Positions 16,003-24,706 of a DNA stretch of 64,000 nt are shown one piece after another. The notes below the pieces were generated by a model that was not told the DNA's origin, did no database searches, and worked only from the letters and a program-made list of their open reading frames with translations. A program made the position numbers and the translations under genes. The stretch covers positions 1 through 64,000 of the forward strand of contig CAYYDG010000009.1 in assembly GCA_964470555.1 (NCBI GenBank). The letters are read 5' to 3'. This DNA comes from RBC074 sp964470555. Its GTDB lineage: Bacteria; Acidobacteriota; Blastocatellia; RBC074. How positions within the stretch are numbered: position 1 is the first letter of the stretch; every line of letters begins with the position of its first letter.

Positions 16003-17769
16003 ATGAAGCTCAACAATCAACGGATACGCAAATTCATCCTGCCGGCGCTGCTGGTCGCGATACTGACCGGCGCGAGTCTTATCTGGGCACCGTTCCGACC
16101 CGTGCAGGCGCAGGGCAACACCTGGACGACCAAAGCCAACATGCCGACGGGGCGTAGTGGCCTGGCTGCGGCTGAGATTAACGGCAAACTCTATGCAGTC
16201 GGTGGGAACAATGGCGGCGTATTGCAGGTCTACGACCCGCAAACCAACAGTTGGATGTCTCTGGCCAGTATGCCTGCGGGGCGCAGCGGCGTGGCTGCGG
16301 CCGTGATTGACGGGAAGCTATATGCCGTCGGGGGACTTAATTTCGGAACCCCTCAAAACGCACTGCAGGTCTATGATCCGCAGACCGACACCTGGACAAG
16401 TAAAGCCAGTATGCCGACAGCGCGCGGGGCCTTAGGAGCGGCGGTGATTGATGGCAAGCTCTATGCGGTCGGGGGAACCAATGGCAGCAATACGCAGAAC
16501 AACAAATTGGAAGTCTATGACCCTCAGACCGACACCTGGTCAACCAAAGCCGATATGCCGACGACGCGCGATAGCCTGGCCGCGGCTGCAATTGACGGCA
16601 AGCTTTACGTGGCTGGAGGATTTAAGTCCGGAGATATAAATATAAACAAGCTGGAAGTTTATGATCCGCAGACTGGCGCCTGGGCCACCAAAGCCAATAT
16701 GCCAACGGGCCGTAGTGGCCTTGCAGCGGCCGTGATTGACGGTCAACTCTATGCGGTCGGGGGAGAAAGCGGCAGCGTCATTCAAAGTAAGCTGGAGGTC
16801 TATGATCCTCAGACCGACACCTGGTCCATAAAAGCGAATATGACCTATCACCGTTTTTTTCTGGCCGCCGCCGCGGTTGACGGTGTGCTTTATGCAGTGG
16901 GAGGAGCACCGAACGGGAACAGGCTGGAAGCATACCAGCCGGGGATGAACTCCGCTCCTGTGGCGTTGAGCCGAAATATAACAGTGTCAGCGGGCGCAAA
17001 TTGCACGGCGTCAATCACAGCCGCTCAGGTCAATAACGGCTCTTACGATCCTGATGGCGACGGGATCACGCTCTCGCTGGATTCGACCGGGCCGTTCGGC
17101 CTCGGCAATCACACGGTCACGCTGACCGTCACCGACAGCAATGGCGCATCCGGTTCCGCCACTGCGACCGTGACGGTGATTGATTCGACCAACCCTGCGC
17201 TGACCTGCCCGTCCGATGTCATTGTTTATCTGCCGCTGAATTCAATGGACACTGCCGCAGTGGTCAACTACGCGGCTCCGACGGCGAGCGATTGCTCTAC
17301 CGTCAGCATTGCTACCAGCAAAGCTTCAGGCACGGTTTTTCCTCTGGGCACAACCACCGTCAACGTCACGGCGACGGACGCCGCAGGCAATCAATCCACG
17401 TGCAGTTTTACGGTCTCTGTGCGTTACAACTTCGGTGGTTTTCTGCAGCCGGTTGCCCCATTGCCTGTCGTCAACGTAGCCAAAGCGGGAAGCGCCATTC
17501 CGGTCAAATTCTCCCTGAGCGGAAACAAAGGGATGGCGATTTTCGCGGCAGGCTTTCCGGCTTCGCAACCATTGGCCTGTGGCAGCGGCACGCCGTCTGA
17601 TCTTCAGGCAGTTCCGATGCTCAGCGCCAGCGGACTGAGCTACACCGCGGCCAACGACACCTACACCTACGTTTGGAAAACCGACAAAGTGTGGGCAGGC
17701 ACCTGCCGCCAACTGCTGCTGAAACTGAGCGACGGCACGACTCACGTGGCCAACTTCCAGTTCAAATAA
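16003..17769 (+). CDS. Secreted kelch-repeat protein with HYR and PxKF-type C-terminus
   Basis: ATG 16003 has AAGGAG 6 nt upstream; the longer frame from 15919 overlaps the receiver gene and is rejected. 588 residues. Signal peptide (about 1-37, ending VQAQ). Six kelch repeats of about 50 residues (about 38-330; MPTGRSGLAAAxIDGKLYAVGG, LEVYDPQTDTW) predict one six-bladed propeller. Next come a PKD-like stretch, a hyalin-repeat module (about 400-490, GTTTVNVTATDAAGN) and the PxKF domain to the end (IPVKFSLSGNKG, LLLKLSDGTTHVANFQFK). Extracellular, with probable carbohydrate or protein binding; function unknown. Likely output of the second signalling module. Confidence 0.88.
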   Translation: MKLNNQRIRKFILPALLVAILTGASLIWAPFRPVQAQGNTWTTKANMPTGRSGLAAAEINGKLYAVGGNNGGVLQVYDPQTNSWMSLASMPAGRSGVAAAVIDGKLYAVGGLNFGTPQNALQVYDPQTDTWTSKASMPTARGALGAAVIDGKLYAVGGTNGSNTQNNKLEVYDPQTDTWSTKADMPTTRDSLAAAAIDGKLYVAGGFKSGDININKLEVYDPQTGAWATKANMPTGRSGLAAAVIDGQLYAVGGESGSVIQSKLEVYDPQTDTWSIKANMTYHRFFLAAAAVDGVLYAVGGAPNGNRLEAYQPGMNSAPVALSRNITVSAGANCTASITAAQVNNGSYDPDGDGITLSLDSTGPFGLGNHTVTLTVTDSNGASGSATATVTVIDSTNPALTCPSDVIVYLPLNSMDTAAVVNYAAPTASDCSTVSIATSKASGTVFPLGTTTVNVTATDAAGNQSTCSFTVSVRYNFGGFLQPVAPLPVVNVAKAGSAIPVKFSLSGNKGMAIFAAGFPASQPLACGSGTPSDLQAVPMLSASGLSYTAANDTYTYVWKTDKVWAGTCRQLLLKLSDGTTHVANFQFK

Positions 17770-17791
17770 AACAATTAACCTGTTGTAGTTG

Positions 17792-17825
17792 GAGCGCCGT
17801 TTGAAACGCGGCGCTCTTTTTTATT
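17792..17825 (+). terminator. Intrinsic terminator after kelch gene
   Basis: GAGCGCCG / CGGCGCTC stem with a 9-nt loop and a run of T. Confidence 0.85.
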
Positions 17826-18233
17826 GAAATAGTCTGCGTTCTGCGATTGGGGTTTTTTACCAGGGAATATGGAAAACCAGGGAAGTTGAACAGCACACAA
17901 ATTGAGGGTAAATGGGCTGGAAGCGCTGCATCAGATCAGAAAAAGAGCGCTAAAAAATAGAAATGTGAGGCCGGTCAAAATATGAAAATTTGAAAGTAGC
18001 TACAAAATTTCGCAGATTCGGGATTGAGGTATTTTTCATCAGACAGATTAACTCAACCTTTTGTTTGAGTTAGGCGCTCCTGGGTTGTTGCTGTTTTATC
18101 GGAATGTAACTTGCAAAGAGATAATTGATCTTCCACCTTCCAAGATGACAAGTTATTACGCTTGGTTTTTGGAAGCGTCATTCAGTCCCAATCGAAAGAA
18201 CCTAACCACAGGAGTTTCAGGAGGATAGTAGAT
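17826..18233 (+). other. Gene-free leader/promoter region of TonB receptor gene
   Basis: About 400 bp without a supported gene. It is AT-rich, contains a small palindrome TAACTCAA-N8-TTGAGTTA (18049-18072) that could be an operator, and ends in AGGAGG (18219-18224) before ATG 18234. No confident -35/-10 pair could be chosen. Confidence 0.4.
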
Positions 18234-21200
18234 ATGAAAAATTCACTTCGCTTTCTGGCAACCACGCTTGCGCTTTTGCTGAGCCTGACGTGGGGCGCCA
18301 ACGCTCAATCCACTTCCGGAACAATTTCCGGTACGGTGAGCGACCCGCAAGGAGCAGTGATTGCCAATGCGGCGGTAACTGCTCGTAACATCGGCACCAA
18401 TGAATCCCGTTCGACGACTACGGACGGAGAAGGCCGGTACCGATTCCCGAATTTGCCTGTCGGCAAATACGAAATCACCATCCAGGCCAGCGGTTTTGCC
18501 AAATATGTCCGCACTGGCGTCGAATTGCTGCTCAATCAGGAAGCGGTCGTCAATGCGCCGCTCAAAACGAGCGCCGTCGAAGAAGTCGTGACCATCAACG
18601 AAAACGCTTCGTTGTTGAACACGACCAATGCCGAAGTCAGTACGCGCTTTGACAGCAAACGGTTGTCCGAATTGCCGCTCGCGCCGAACCGCAACGTGCT
18701 TTTTGTGGCGCTGTCAGCAGCGGGCGTCAGCCAGTTGGGTAGCGGCCAGACCGGTTTCGCGCAAGGGCTGAACTTTTCAGTCAACGGGATGCGACTGCGC
18801 TCGAACAATTTCATGATTGACGGGCAGGACAGTAACGATCCCAGCGTCAGCGGTTCGCAGCAACCGATCAACAACCCGGACGTGGTGCAGGAATTCCGGC
18901 TGGTGACCAACCAGTTTGCGCCTGAATACGGACGCGCAGCCGGTTCGGTCGTCAACATCGTCAGCAAATCCGGTTCGAACAATCTGCACGGTTCGGCCTT
19001 CTTCTTCAATAATAACGACGTTTTCAACGCCCGCAGCAATCTGGACAAAGCCGCCGGATTCACCGATGCGCCGCGCCGCAACGAAGCGCAATACGGCGGA
19101 ACGCTGGGCGGGCCGATTGTCAAAGACAAGACGTTTTTCTTTGGCTCCTATCAACGCTGGACGGATCGCGAGTTGGGTTCGGGCGCGACGATCAACGGCG
19201 TGCCGACCGAAGCCGGTCGCCAGATTTTACAGGCTCAGGCAGGCAGCCGTCCGCAGGTCGCGGCGTTGCTGAAATTCCTGCCCGCGGCGCAAACCGCGAA
19301 CAACACGTCGGCCAATTTCACAATTAACAACCAGACTTTCACCGTGCCGCTCGGATCGCTGACCGGCGCGAATTCCGTCGCGTTCAACAATCATCAATGG
19401 AGCACGCGCGTGGATCATCGTTTCAATGAGAAGCACCAGATCAACGGACGCTTCTTTTTCAACGATCAAAACAGCACTGGAACCGGGCAGGCCACGCCGG
19501 CAGGGTTGGCGAATCTGGTCACTGCGCGCAATCAATCGGCCAATATCGGCTTCACCAGCATTCTGTCCAATTCGCTGGTCAATGAACTCCGCGTCGCTTA
19601 TCAGCGGTTCGGCTCCGTCACCAATGCTCAGGACCCGTCGTCGGAAACCATTCCATCCATCGAAATCAACCAACTCGGTTTGATCGGTTTCAACGCCGCC
19701 GCCACACGCACGGCGATTGGGCTGGCTGTCAATCTGCCGCAGTTCCGCTTCAACAACACTTATCAAATTCTGGACAACCTTTCTTGGACGAAAGGAAGCC
19801 ATGCCATGAAGTTTGGCTTCGACTTCCGCCGCGTTCAGGTCAAGAGCTTTTTCTTCCCGACCATTCGCGGTCGTCTGGCTTACGCCACGCTCGACAGCTT
19901 CGTCAATGACGTAGCCATCGCGTCGGCCATCAACAAACCTGTGCCGGGCGGTTCGGAAATTCAGTATTACAACTGGTACGACTATTTCTTCTATGCCCAG
20001 GACGAATGGAAGGTCAGACCGAATTTCTCACTGACTTATGGCTTGCGTTACGAAACGCCTGGTAATTCCATCGGCTCGCTGCAACCGTTCAATGACGCGA
20101 TTCTGGCGGCCAATGGCAACAACCCTGTGTTTCGGTTCCGCAATCCGGGGCGTGATACGAACAACCTGCAACCGCGTTTCGGCTTTAACTGGCGTCCGAA
20201 TTTCGGCGACAGCGGAATCGCCGGCATGCTCTTTGGTGGTGACAAGACCGTAGTTCGCGGCGGTTATTCGCGCACGAACGATTACGGATTCATCAACATC
20301 AACCTGAATATCGCCAGCGCCTTCCCGTTTGTGTTTGCGTTGAATCCTTCACTGAACAACGCTTACTCCAATCTGTTGTCTGCCGCTGCGCCGCCGACGG
20401 CCAACCTGCCGTTCATCACGCAAACGACTGTGGGCGCGGATTTCCGTTCGCCGTCCGCTGACCAGTTCAGTCTGGAAGTTTCGCGTGAACTGTCCAAAGA
20501 CGTCGTGTTGCGCGTCGGTTACGTCGGCACTAAAGGCAACGGCCTGTTCCAGACCGTTGACGGCAATCCGGTTGTCCGCGAACGCACCAACCGCACCGAT
20601 CCGGCGTTCCTTTACAACCCGACTGGCACGACGTTGACCAACCAACCGCGTCGTGTGGATTTGACGCGCGGTGTCGAACGGTTGCGTTGCAACTGCGCGC
20701 AATCCATTTACCATTCGCTGCAAGTCAGCCTGGACAAACGTCTGAGCAAGAATTTCAGCGCGGGTGTGCATTACACCTGGAGCACGTTCATTGACACGGC
20801 GTCGGAAATCTTCAACCCGCAACCGCAGGGCGAAGTCGCCACTCCGCAAGACCCTTACAACCGCAACGCCGACCGTGCGCGTTCCAGCTATGATCGTCCG
20901 CATCGCGTGACGGGAAACATGGTTTATGAATTTCCGTTCTTCCGCGACCAGGCCGGACTGGTGGGACACGTTTTGGGCGGTTGGCAAGCCAACGCCTTCT
21001 TCACGCTGCAAAGCGGAACGCCGTTTACGATCCTGAACGGCGCTGATCCGGCGGGCACGTTGCAAGGTATTGACGCGCTGGTGGGCAACGCTATTCGTCC
21101 GAACCTGAACACTACGCTCGACCTGTCCAACATGAATCTGATTGAGATTCGCGCGGCGGGCGGCGCCAGCCTGTTCTCGGCTCTGACGGCTGGACAACGC

Positions 21201-21449
21201 ACCGGCAACATCGGGCGCAACACGATTCGCGGCGACGGAATTCAGAACCTGGACTTCGGCATCTTCAAGAACACGAAGATTTTTGAGGGCCACAACCTGC
21301 AATTCCGCGCTGAGTTCTTCAACCTGACCAACACGCGCAACTTCGGCACGCCGAACACCGCGATCAACTCAGGCGCGAACTTCCTGAATCAGTGGGCTAC
21401 CAACGGCGGCAACCGCCGCATCCTGATGGGACTGCGCTACACCTTCTAA
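18234..21449 (+). CDS. Oar-type TonB-dependent outer-membrane receptor
   Basis: ATG 18234 has AGGAGG nearby and begins the signal peptide (residues 1-24, ending GANAQS). 1071 residues. An N-terminal carboxypeptidase-regulatory-like domain (about 25-115: GTISGTVSDPQGAVIANA...GRYRFPNLPVGKYEI) is followed by the TonB plug (about 120-240) with FMIDGQDSNDPS and NVVSKSGSNNLHGS-type motifs, and a large beta-barrel ending in the C-terminal Phe typical of outer-membrane proteins (LMGLRYTF). It imports an unknown ligand, often oligosaccharides in acidobacterial relatives. No SusD partner is adjacent. Single-gene unit bounded by its own leader and a strong terminator. Confidence 0.93.
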   Translation: MKNSLRFLATTLALLLSLTWGANAQSTSGTISGTVSDPQGAVIANAAVTARNIGTNESRSTTTDGEGRYRFPNLPVGKYEITIQASGFAKYVRTGVELLLNQEAVVNAPLKTSAVEEVVTINENASLLNTTNAEVSTRFDSKRLSELPLAPNRNVLFVALSAAGVSQLGSGQTGFAQGLNFSVNGMRLRSNNFMIDGQDSNDPSVSGSQQPINNPDVVQEFRLVTNQFAPEYGRAAGSVVNIVSKSGSNNLHGSAFFFNNNDVFNARSNLDKAAGFTDAPRRNEAQYGGTLGGPIVKDKTFFFGSYQRWTDRELGSGATINGVPTEAGRQILQAQAGSRPQVAALLKFLPAAQTANNTSANFTINNQTFTVPLGSLTGANSVAFNNHQWSTRVDHRFNEKHQINGRFFFNDQNSTGTGQATPAGLANLVTARNQSANIGFTSILSNSLVNELRVAYQRFGSVTNAQDPSSETIPSIEINQLGLIGFNAAATRTAIGLAVNLPQFRFNNTYQILDNLSWTKGSHAMKFGFDFRRVQVKSFFFPTIRGRLAYATLDSFVNDVAIASAINKPVPGGSEIQYYNWYDYFFYAQDEWKVRPNFSLTYGLRYETPGNSIGSLQPFNDAILAANGNNPVFRFRNPGRDTNNLQPRFGFNWRPNFGDSGIAGMLFGGDKTVVRGGYSRTNDYGFININLNIASAFPFVFALNPSLNNAYSNLLSAAAPPTANLPFITQTTVGADFRSPSADQFSLEVSRELSKDVVLRVGYVGTKGNGLFQTVDGNPVVRERTNRTDPAFLYNPTGTTLTNQPRRVDLTRGVERLRCNCAQSIYHSLQVSLDKRLSKNFSAGVHYTWSTFIDTASEIFNPQPQGEVATPQDPYNRNADRARSSYDRPHRVTGNMVYEFPFFRDQAGLVGHVLGGWQANAFFTLQSGTPFTILNGADPAGTLQGIDALVGNAIRPNLNTTLDLSNMNLIEIRAAGGASLFSALTAGQRTGNIGRNTIRGDGIQNLDFGIFKNTKIFEGHNLQFRAEFFNLTNTRNFGTPNTAINSGANFLNQWATNGGNRRILMGLRYTF

Positions 21450-21471
21450 CCTGTCTGGTTGGAATACCAAC

Positions 21472-21511
21472 TCAAAAGGCCGGAAGCATTTATCGTGTTT
21501 CCGGCCTTTTG
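21472..21511. terminator. Bidirectional intrinsic terminator
   Basis: A perfect 13-bp stem (21472-21484 / 21499-21511), CAAAAGGCCGGAA against TTCCGGCCTTTTG. A-tracts and T-tracts on either side let it serve both the TonB gene (+) and trmJ (-). Confidence 0.88.
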
Positions 21512-21528
21512 ATGTTTTGACAATGGCT

Positions 21529-22248
21529 CTATTTGCCGTTTCGGTCTAAGCCGCGTTTGATCCTGCCCAAAATTCCACAAAGCATTTCAACGTCGTATCT
21601 GGTCAGGTTGAATCTGAAAAAGCTGCTGCGGATTCGCCGCTTCAAGTCCGGTTTGTTGCCCGGCAGCACGAAATCTATCTGGTGCAATACATCCAGCAAC
21701 AACTGCAACGCGGCTTCTGTCGCGCCCGCCGTCGCCATTTCCGCTGGACGAGGAACAAATTCCGTTTGTGCCTGATTCCGCACCAATTCGTAACAACACA
21801 CGGCAACGGCCTGGCCAAGATTCATCGAAGGGCAATTGGGCTGCGTGGGAATGCTCATCACGCGGTGGCAATGGCTGAAGTCGTCGTTTGTCAGCCCGTG
21901 TTTTTCCGAACCGAACACCAAAGCGAGTTTGTAGTCGGTTGCGTTTAGTTCGCGATTCAGATCAATCGGCGTGAAGATGTTTTGCCTGGTTTCGACGCGA
22001 GTTCGGTCGGTCGTGCCTATAACCAAATTGCAATCGGCTATCGCCTGATTGAGCGTGGAGAACAAACGGGCGTCAGCCAACAAATCGGTTGCGTTGGGTG
22101 CAGATGTCACTTCATCCCAGTTTGGTGGATGAATTCCAACGACGGCCAGATCGCTGAAGCCAAAGTTTTTCATCGCTCGCGCCACCGCGCCGATATTGTT
22201 TGGGTCACGAGGGCGAACGAGCACGATTCTGCAATTCAACAAATTCAT
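21529..22248 (-). CDS. trmJ: tRNA 2'-O-methyltransferase TrmJ-like (SPOUT family)
   Basis: Translation from ATG 22248 gives 239 residues beginning MNLLNCRIVLVRPRDPNNIGA, the usual SpoU/TrmJ start; the longer open frame to 22458 has no homology and would run into the neighbour's end. SPOUT motifs: RPRDPNNIGAVARAMKNFG (motif 1), LVFGSEKHGLTNDDF (motif 2) and SIPTQPNCPSMNLGQAVAVCCYE (motif 3, knot with SAM pocket). The C-terminal helical extension (about 165-239, QIDFVLPGNKPDL, VEMLCGILGRIK) is the TrmJ-specific part. It methylates ribose of nucleotide 32 in tRNA (family knowledge). A decayed copy of this C-terminus lies at 3452-3670. Confidence 0.85.
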   Translation of the reverse strand: MNLLNCRIVLVRPRDPNNIGAVARAMKNFGFSDLAVVGIHPPNWDEVTSAPNATDLLADARLFSTLNQAIADCNLVIGTTDRTRVETRQNIFTPIDLNRELNATDYKLALVFGSEKHGLTNDDFSHCHRVMSIPTQPNCPSMNLGQAVAVCCYELVRNQAQTEFVPRPAEMATAGATEAALQLLLDVLHQIDFVLPGNKPDLKRRIRSSFFRFNLTRYDVEMLCGILGRIKRGLDRNGK

Positions 22249-22255
22249 AAGATCA

Positions 22256-22297
22256 GGCCGTAGAGTTTGCAGGCGTTTGCTTGCAAACTCTACGGCC
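22256..22297. repeat. Perfect 16-bp extragenic palindrome
   Basis: GGCCGTAGAGTTTGCA (22256-22271) and its exact complement (22282-22297), 10-nt loop, just upstream of trmJ and downstream of the oxidoreductase gene. There is no T-run on the minus-strand side. REP-like, similar in design to those at 11433 and 41607. Confidence 0.7.
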
Positions 22298-22321
22298 AGG
22301 ATTGTAATCAGCTTGATAGGC

Positions 22322-23557
22322 TTATTTCTTCGCCTGTATCGCTGAAGCCAGCACGTGATTTTTTTCAGTCGCCGGGTTGAAGGTGATGCGGCGTTTTTGC
22401 ACGTAGGCAATCTTGCCCAGATTGGAAGCCAGCGCCGAACGATGGCCGCTGACGACATCGGAATTCGGCGTTTTGTTTGCCTTGATGCTATCGAGGAAGT
22501 TGCGAACGTGTTCGGCTTCGAGCGGCTTTTTAGCCTGCACGGTCACAGGCGGCGGCGGAGCCTGACGACGTTCGGGAGCTTGCTGCCAAACGTATCTGCC
22601 GCGGTCAATGTACAGGCTACCGTTGGTTCCCATGAATTCGATTGCGGCTCCGCGCGCGCCGGGAACCAGAGTCGCGTCAAACGTCGCCATCCATTCTTTC
22701 GGGTATTCCAGTTGGATCGAAAGCGTATCCGGCGCGGTTCGACCGTCTTTGTAATGATAGATGCCGCCTGCAGCCGTGGCCGCCGTAGGCAATTCTTCGC
22801 CCAAAAACCAATGCACCACGTCAATCCAATGCGTGAACAAATCGGTGATCTGGCCGCCGCCGAAATCGAAATACGCGCGCCAGTTGTAAAACTGGTGAGC
22901 ATCAAACGGACGCGCTTTGGCCGGACCAAGCCAGCGTTTCCAATCCAAACCGGCGGGCTGGTCTTTGAAGTTGGGTCTGCGCAGGTGATACCCGTTGCCG
23001 TGCCAGTACGTGCGGACGAAGGCGATTTTGCCGATCTTGCCGTTGTCGAAGTATTCGCGTTTGGCTTCGGCGTAATGCGTGCCGCTGCGTTGTTGCAAGC
23101 CGACCTGGAAAATCGTTTTGTTGGCGTTGACGGCTTGAATGATCTTGTGGCCTTCCTGCCAGGTATAGGTCAGCGGTTTTTCGCAGTACACGGCCTTGCC
23201 CGCGTTGCAGGAGTCAACAGCTTGAATGGCGTGCCAATGATCCGGCGTGGCGATCAACACGGCGTCCACGTCTTTGCTGGCCAGTAATTCGCGGTGATCA
23301 ATGTATGTTTTGGCCTGACCGCCCGCTTTTTCTTTCTGTTCGAGCATCGGTTTTTCATACACGTCGCAAAGCGCAGTGACTTCGCAATCCGGTTCCTTCA
23401 GAAACCAGCTCATCACGTCGCCGCCGCGATTGCCTGTGCCTATGACACCAAGTCGAACTTTATCATTTGCGCCAAGCACACGGTTCCAGCTTGCCGCCGT
23501 CATGGCGACGCCCGCCGCGCTTTTGGCAATAAAATCGCGCCTAGAATTGTTTTCCAT
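22322..23557 (-). CDS. Tat-exported Gfo/Idh/MocA-family oxidoreductase
   Basis: 411 residues. The N-terminus MENNSRRDFIAKSAAG is a twin-arginine signal. It is followed by the Rossmann motif VRLGVIGTGNRGG (about 35-47) and the family Lys in EKPLTYTWQEG; the C-terminal alpha/beta domain has the FDFGGGQITDLFTHWIDVVHW signature. It is an NAD(P)-dependent sugar or inositol dehydrogenase-like enzyme, with the cofactor probably loaded before Tat export. GAGAGGA precedes the start. Next gene on the same strand is the MetX-like hydrolase, 28 bp away. Substrate cannot be predicted; related exported members occur with DUF1080 proteins in 3-keto-sugar metabolism, and one is present at 27422. Confidence 0.92.
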   Translation of the reverse strand: MENNSRRDFIAKSAAGVAMTAASWNRVLGANDKVRLGVIGTGNRGGDVMSWFLKEPDCEVTALCDVYEKPMLEQKEKAGGQAKTYIDHRELLASKDVDAVLIATPDHWHAIQAVDSCNAGKAVYCEKPLTYTWQEGHKIIQAVNANKTIFQVGLQQRSGTHYAEAKREYFDNGKIGKIAFVRTYWHGNGYHLRRPNFKDQPAGLDWKRWLGPAKARPFDAHQFYNWRAYFDFGGGQITDLFTHWIDVVHWFLGEELPTAATAAGGIYHYKDGRTAPDTLSIQLEYPKEWMATFDATLVPGARGAAIEFMGTNGSLYIDRGRYVWQQAPERRQAPPPPVTVQAKKPLEAEHVRNFLDSIKANKTPNSDVVSGHRSALASNLGKIAYVQKRRITFNPATEKNHVLASAIQAKK

Positions 23558-23585
23558 TGATTGTTTCCTCTCTGTCGGTTGTTGG

Positions 23586-24620
23586 TTATTGCATTAAGAA
23601 CTTGGAGACCGCCGCATTTACTTTGCCACCTTCGCAGGTTGCATAAACGTGGCCGCATGGATTGTTGACTTCAAACAGTTCGGCTTTGATCAATCGGCCA
23701 AAGTCAGTTGCCGGATCGGGGTTGACCATCATGTCCTGCCGCGCGACGACGATCAGCGCTTTGGCTTTGACCGCTATGGCAGCTTCAGCCATCGAGCCGA
23801 ACTTCTTGCTGATGTCATGCGCCATCATCGCGCGAAGCTGCGACGCCCAATTATCGGCGTTGAATGTGTCCAGGTAATTCTGTTCTTCCTTTTTGACAAA
23901 GGCTTCAAACTCTTTCGGCGGTGTGGCCGAATTGCGATAGGCCGGCGTGAACAATGCCAGCGCGTGAATGCGTCCGACCAGCGCAGCTCCGGCATTGTCG
24001 CTGGTGTCGAATTTCCGCGACTCCTCGATCACTTTCAGTTCGGTAGACCACAGCAACAAATCAAACGCCGTCTGGTGCGTCGTGCCGACAATCGGAACGG
24101 CCAGCTTCATCATTTGCGGGTAAGCGACCATCCACTCAAAGGTCTGCATGCCGCCCATTGAAATGCCCATCACCGCATGCAACTTTTTGATGCCGAAAAT
24201 TTGCGTCACCAGGTGATGCTCGGCGTTGACCATATCGCGGATGGTGAAACGCGGAAACTGATCGCCCGGTTGTTTGCGGCTGTTGGACGGCGAAGACGAA
24301 ACGCCGTTGCCGAGCGCGTCCACCGCGATGATGAAAAAACGCGCGTCGTTGACCATCTTGTCTTTACCGAAATTGTCCGTGAGTTGTTCGCTTTTGCCGC
24401 CGAACCATGTAGGGAAGAGAATTGCGTTCGATTTGTCGGCGTTCAGCTTGCCGAAGGTGCGATAGCCCAGTTTGCAATCTTGAATCATTTCGCCGCTTTC
24501 CAACTTGAAATCGCCAAGTTCAGCAAATCTCTGTTCGCTCTGTGCCGCAGCAAAAGAAGCGGTCGAAATCAAAAGAGTCAGAAGAGCGAAGATCAGTTTC
24601 AGCTTTTTCATTGGAGTCAT
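23586..24620 (-). CDS. Secreted MetX-like alpha/beta hydrolase
   Basis: 344 residues with a signal peptide (about 1-27, ending SFAAAQS). The body is a homoserine acetyltransferase-type alpha/beta hydrolase: LGYRTFGKLN, nucleophile elbow GISMGG (Ser about residue 147), Asp in VVARQDMMVNP and His in NPCGHVYATCEGG. Cytoplasmic MetX makes O-acetylhomoserine from acetyl-CoA. A periplasmic copy is unlikely to have acetyl-CoA, so it is more probably an esterase or peptidase-like hydrolase (inference). ATG 24620 or 24611 could be the start; neither has a strong ribosome site. Confidence 0.85.
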   Translation of the reverse strand: MTPMKKLKLIFALLTLLISTASFAAAQSEQRFAELGDFKLESGEMIQDCKLGYRTFGKLNADKSNAILFPTWFGGKSEQLTDNFGKDKMVNDARFFIIAVDALGNGVSSSPSNSRKQPGDQFPRFTIRDMVNAEHHLVTQIFGIKKLHAVMGISMGGMQTFEWMVAYPQMMKLAVPIVGTTHQTAFDLLLWSTELKVIEESRKFDTSDNAGAALVGRIHALALFTPAYRNSATPPKEFEAFVKKEEQNYLDTFNADNWASQLRAMMAHDISKKFGSMAEAAIAVKAKALIVVARQDMMVNPDPATDFGRLIKAELFEVNNPCGHVYATCEGGKVNAAVSKFLMQ

Positions 24621-24706
24621 TGCTTTCGTGATTATTGAACTGTTTTCCAGGCAATTTTTTTCAGCAACGTGGCATCGTCCTTGCGCAAGTTGATCACCTC
24701 GTCTTG

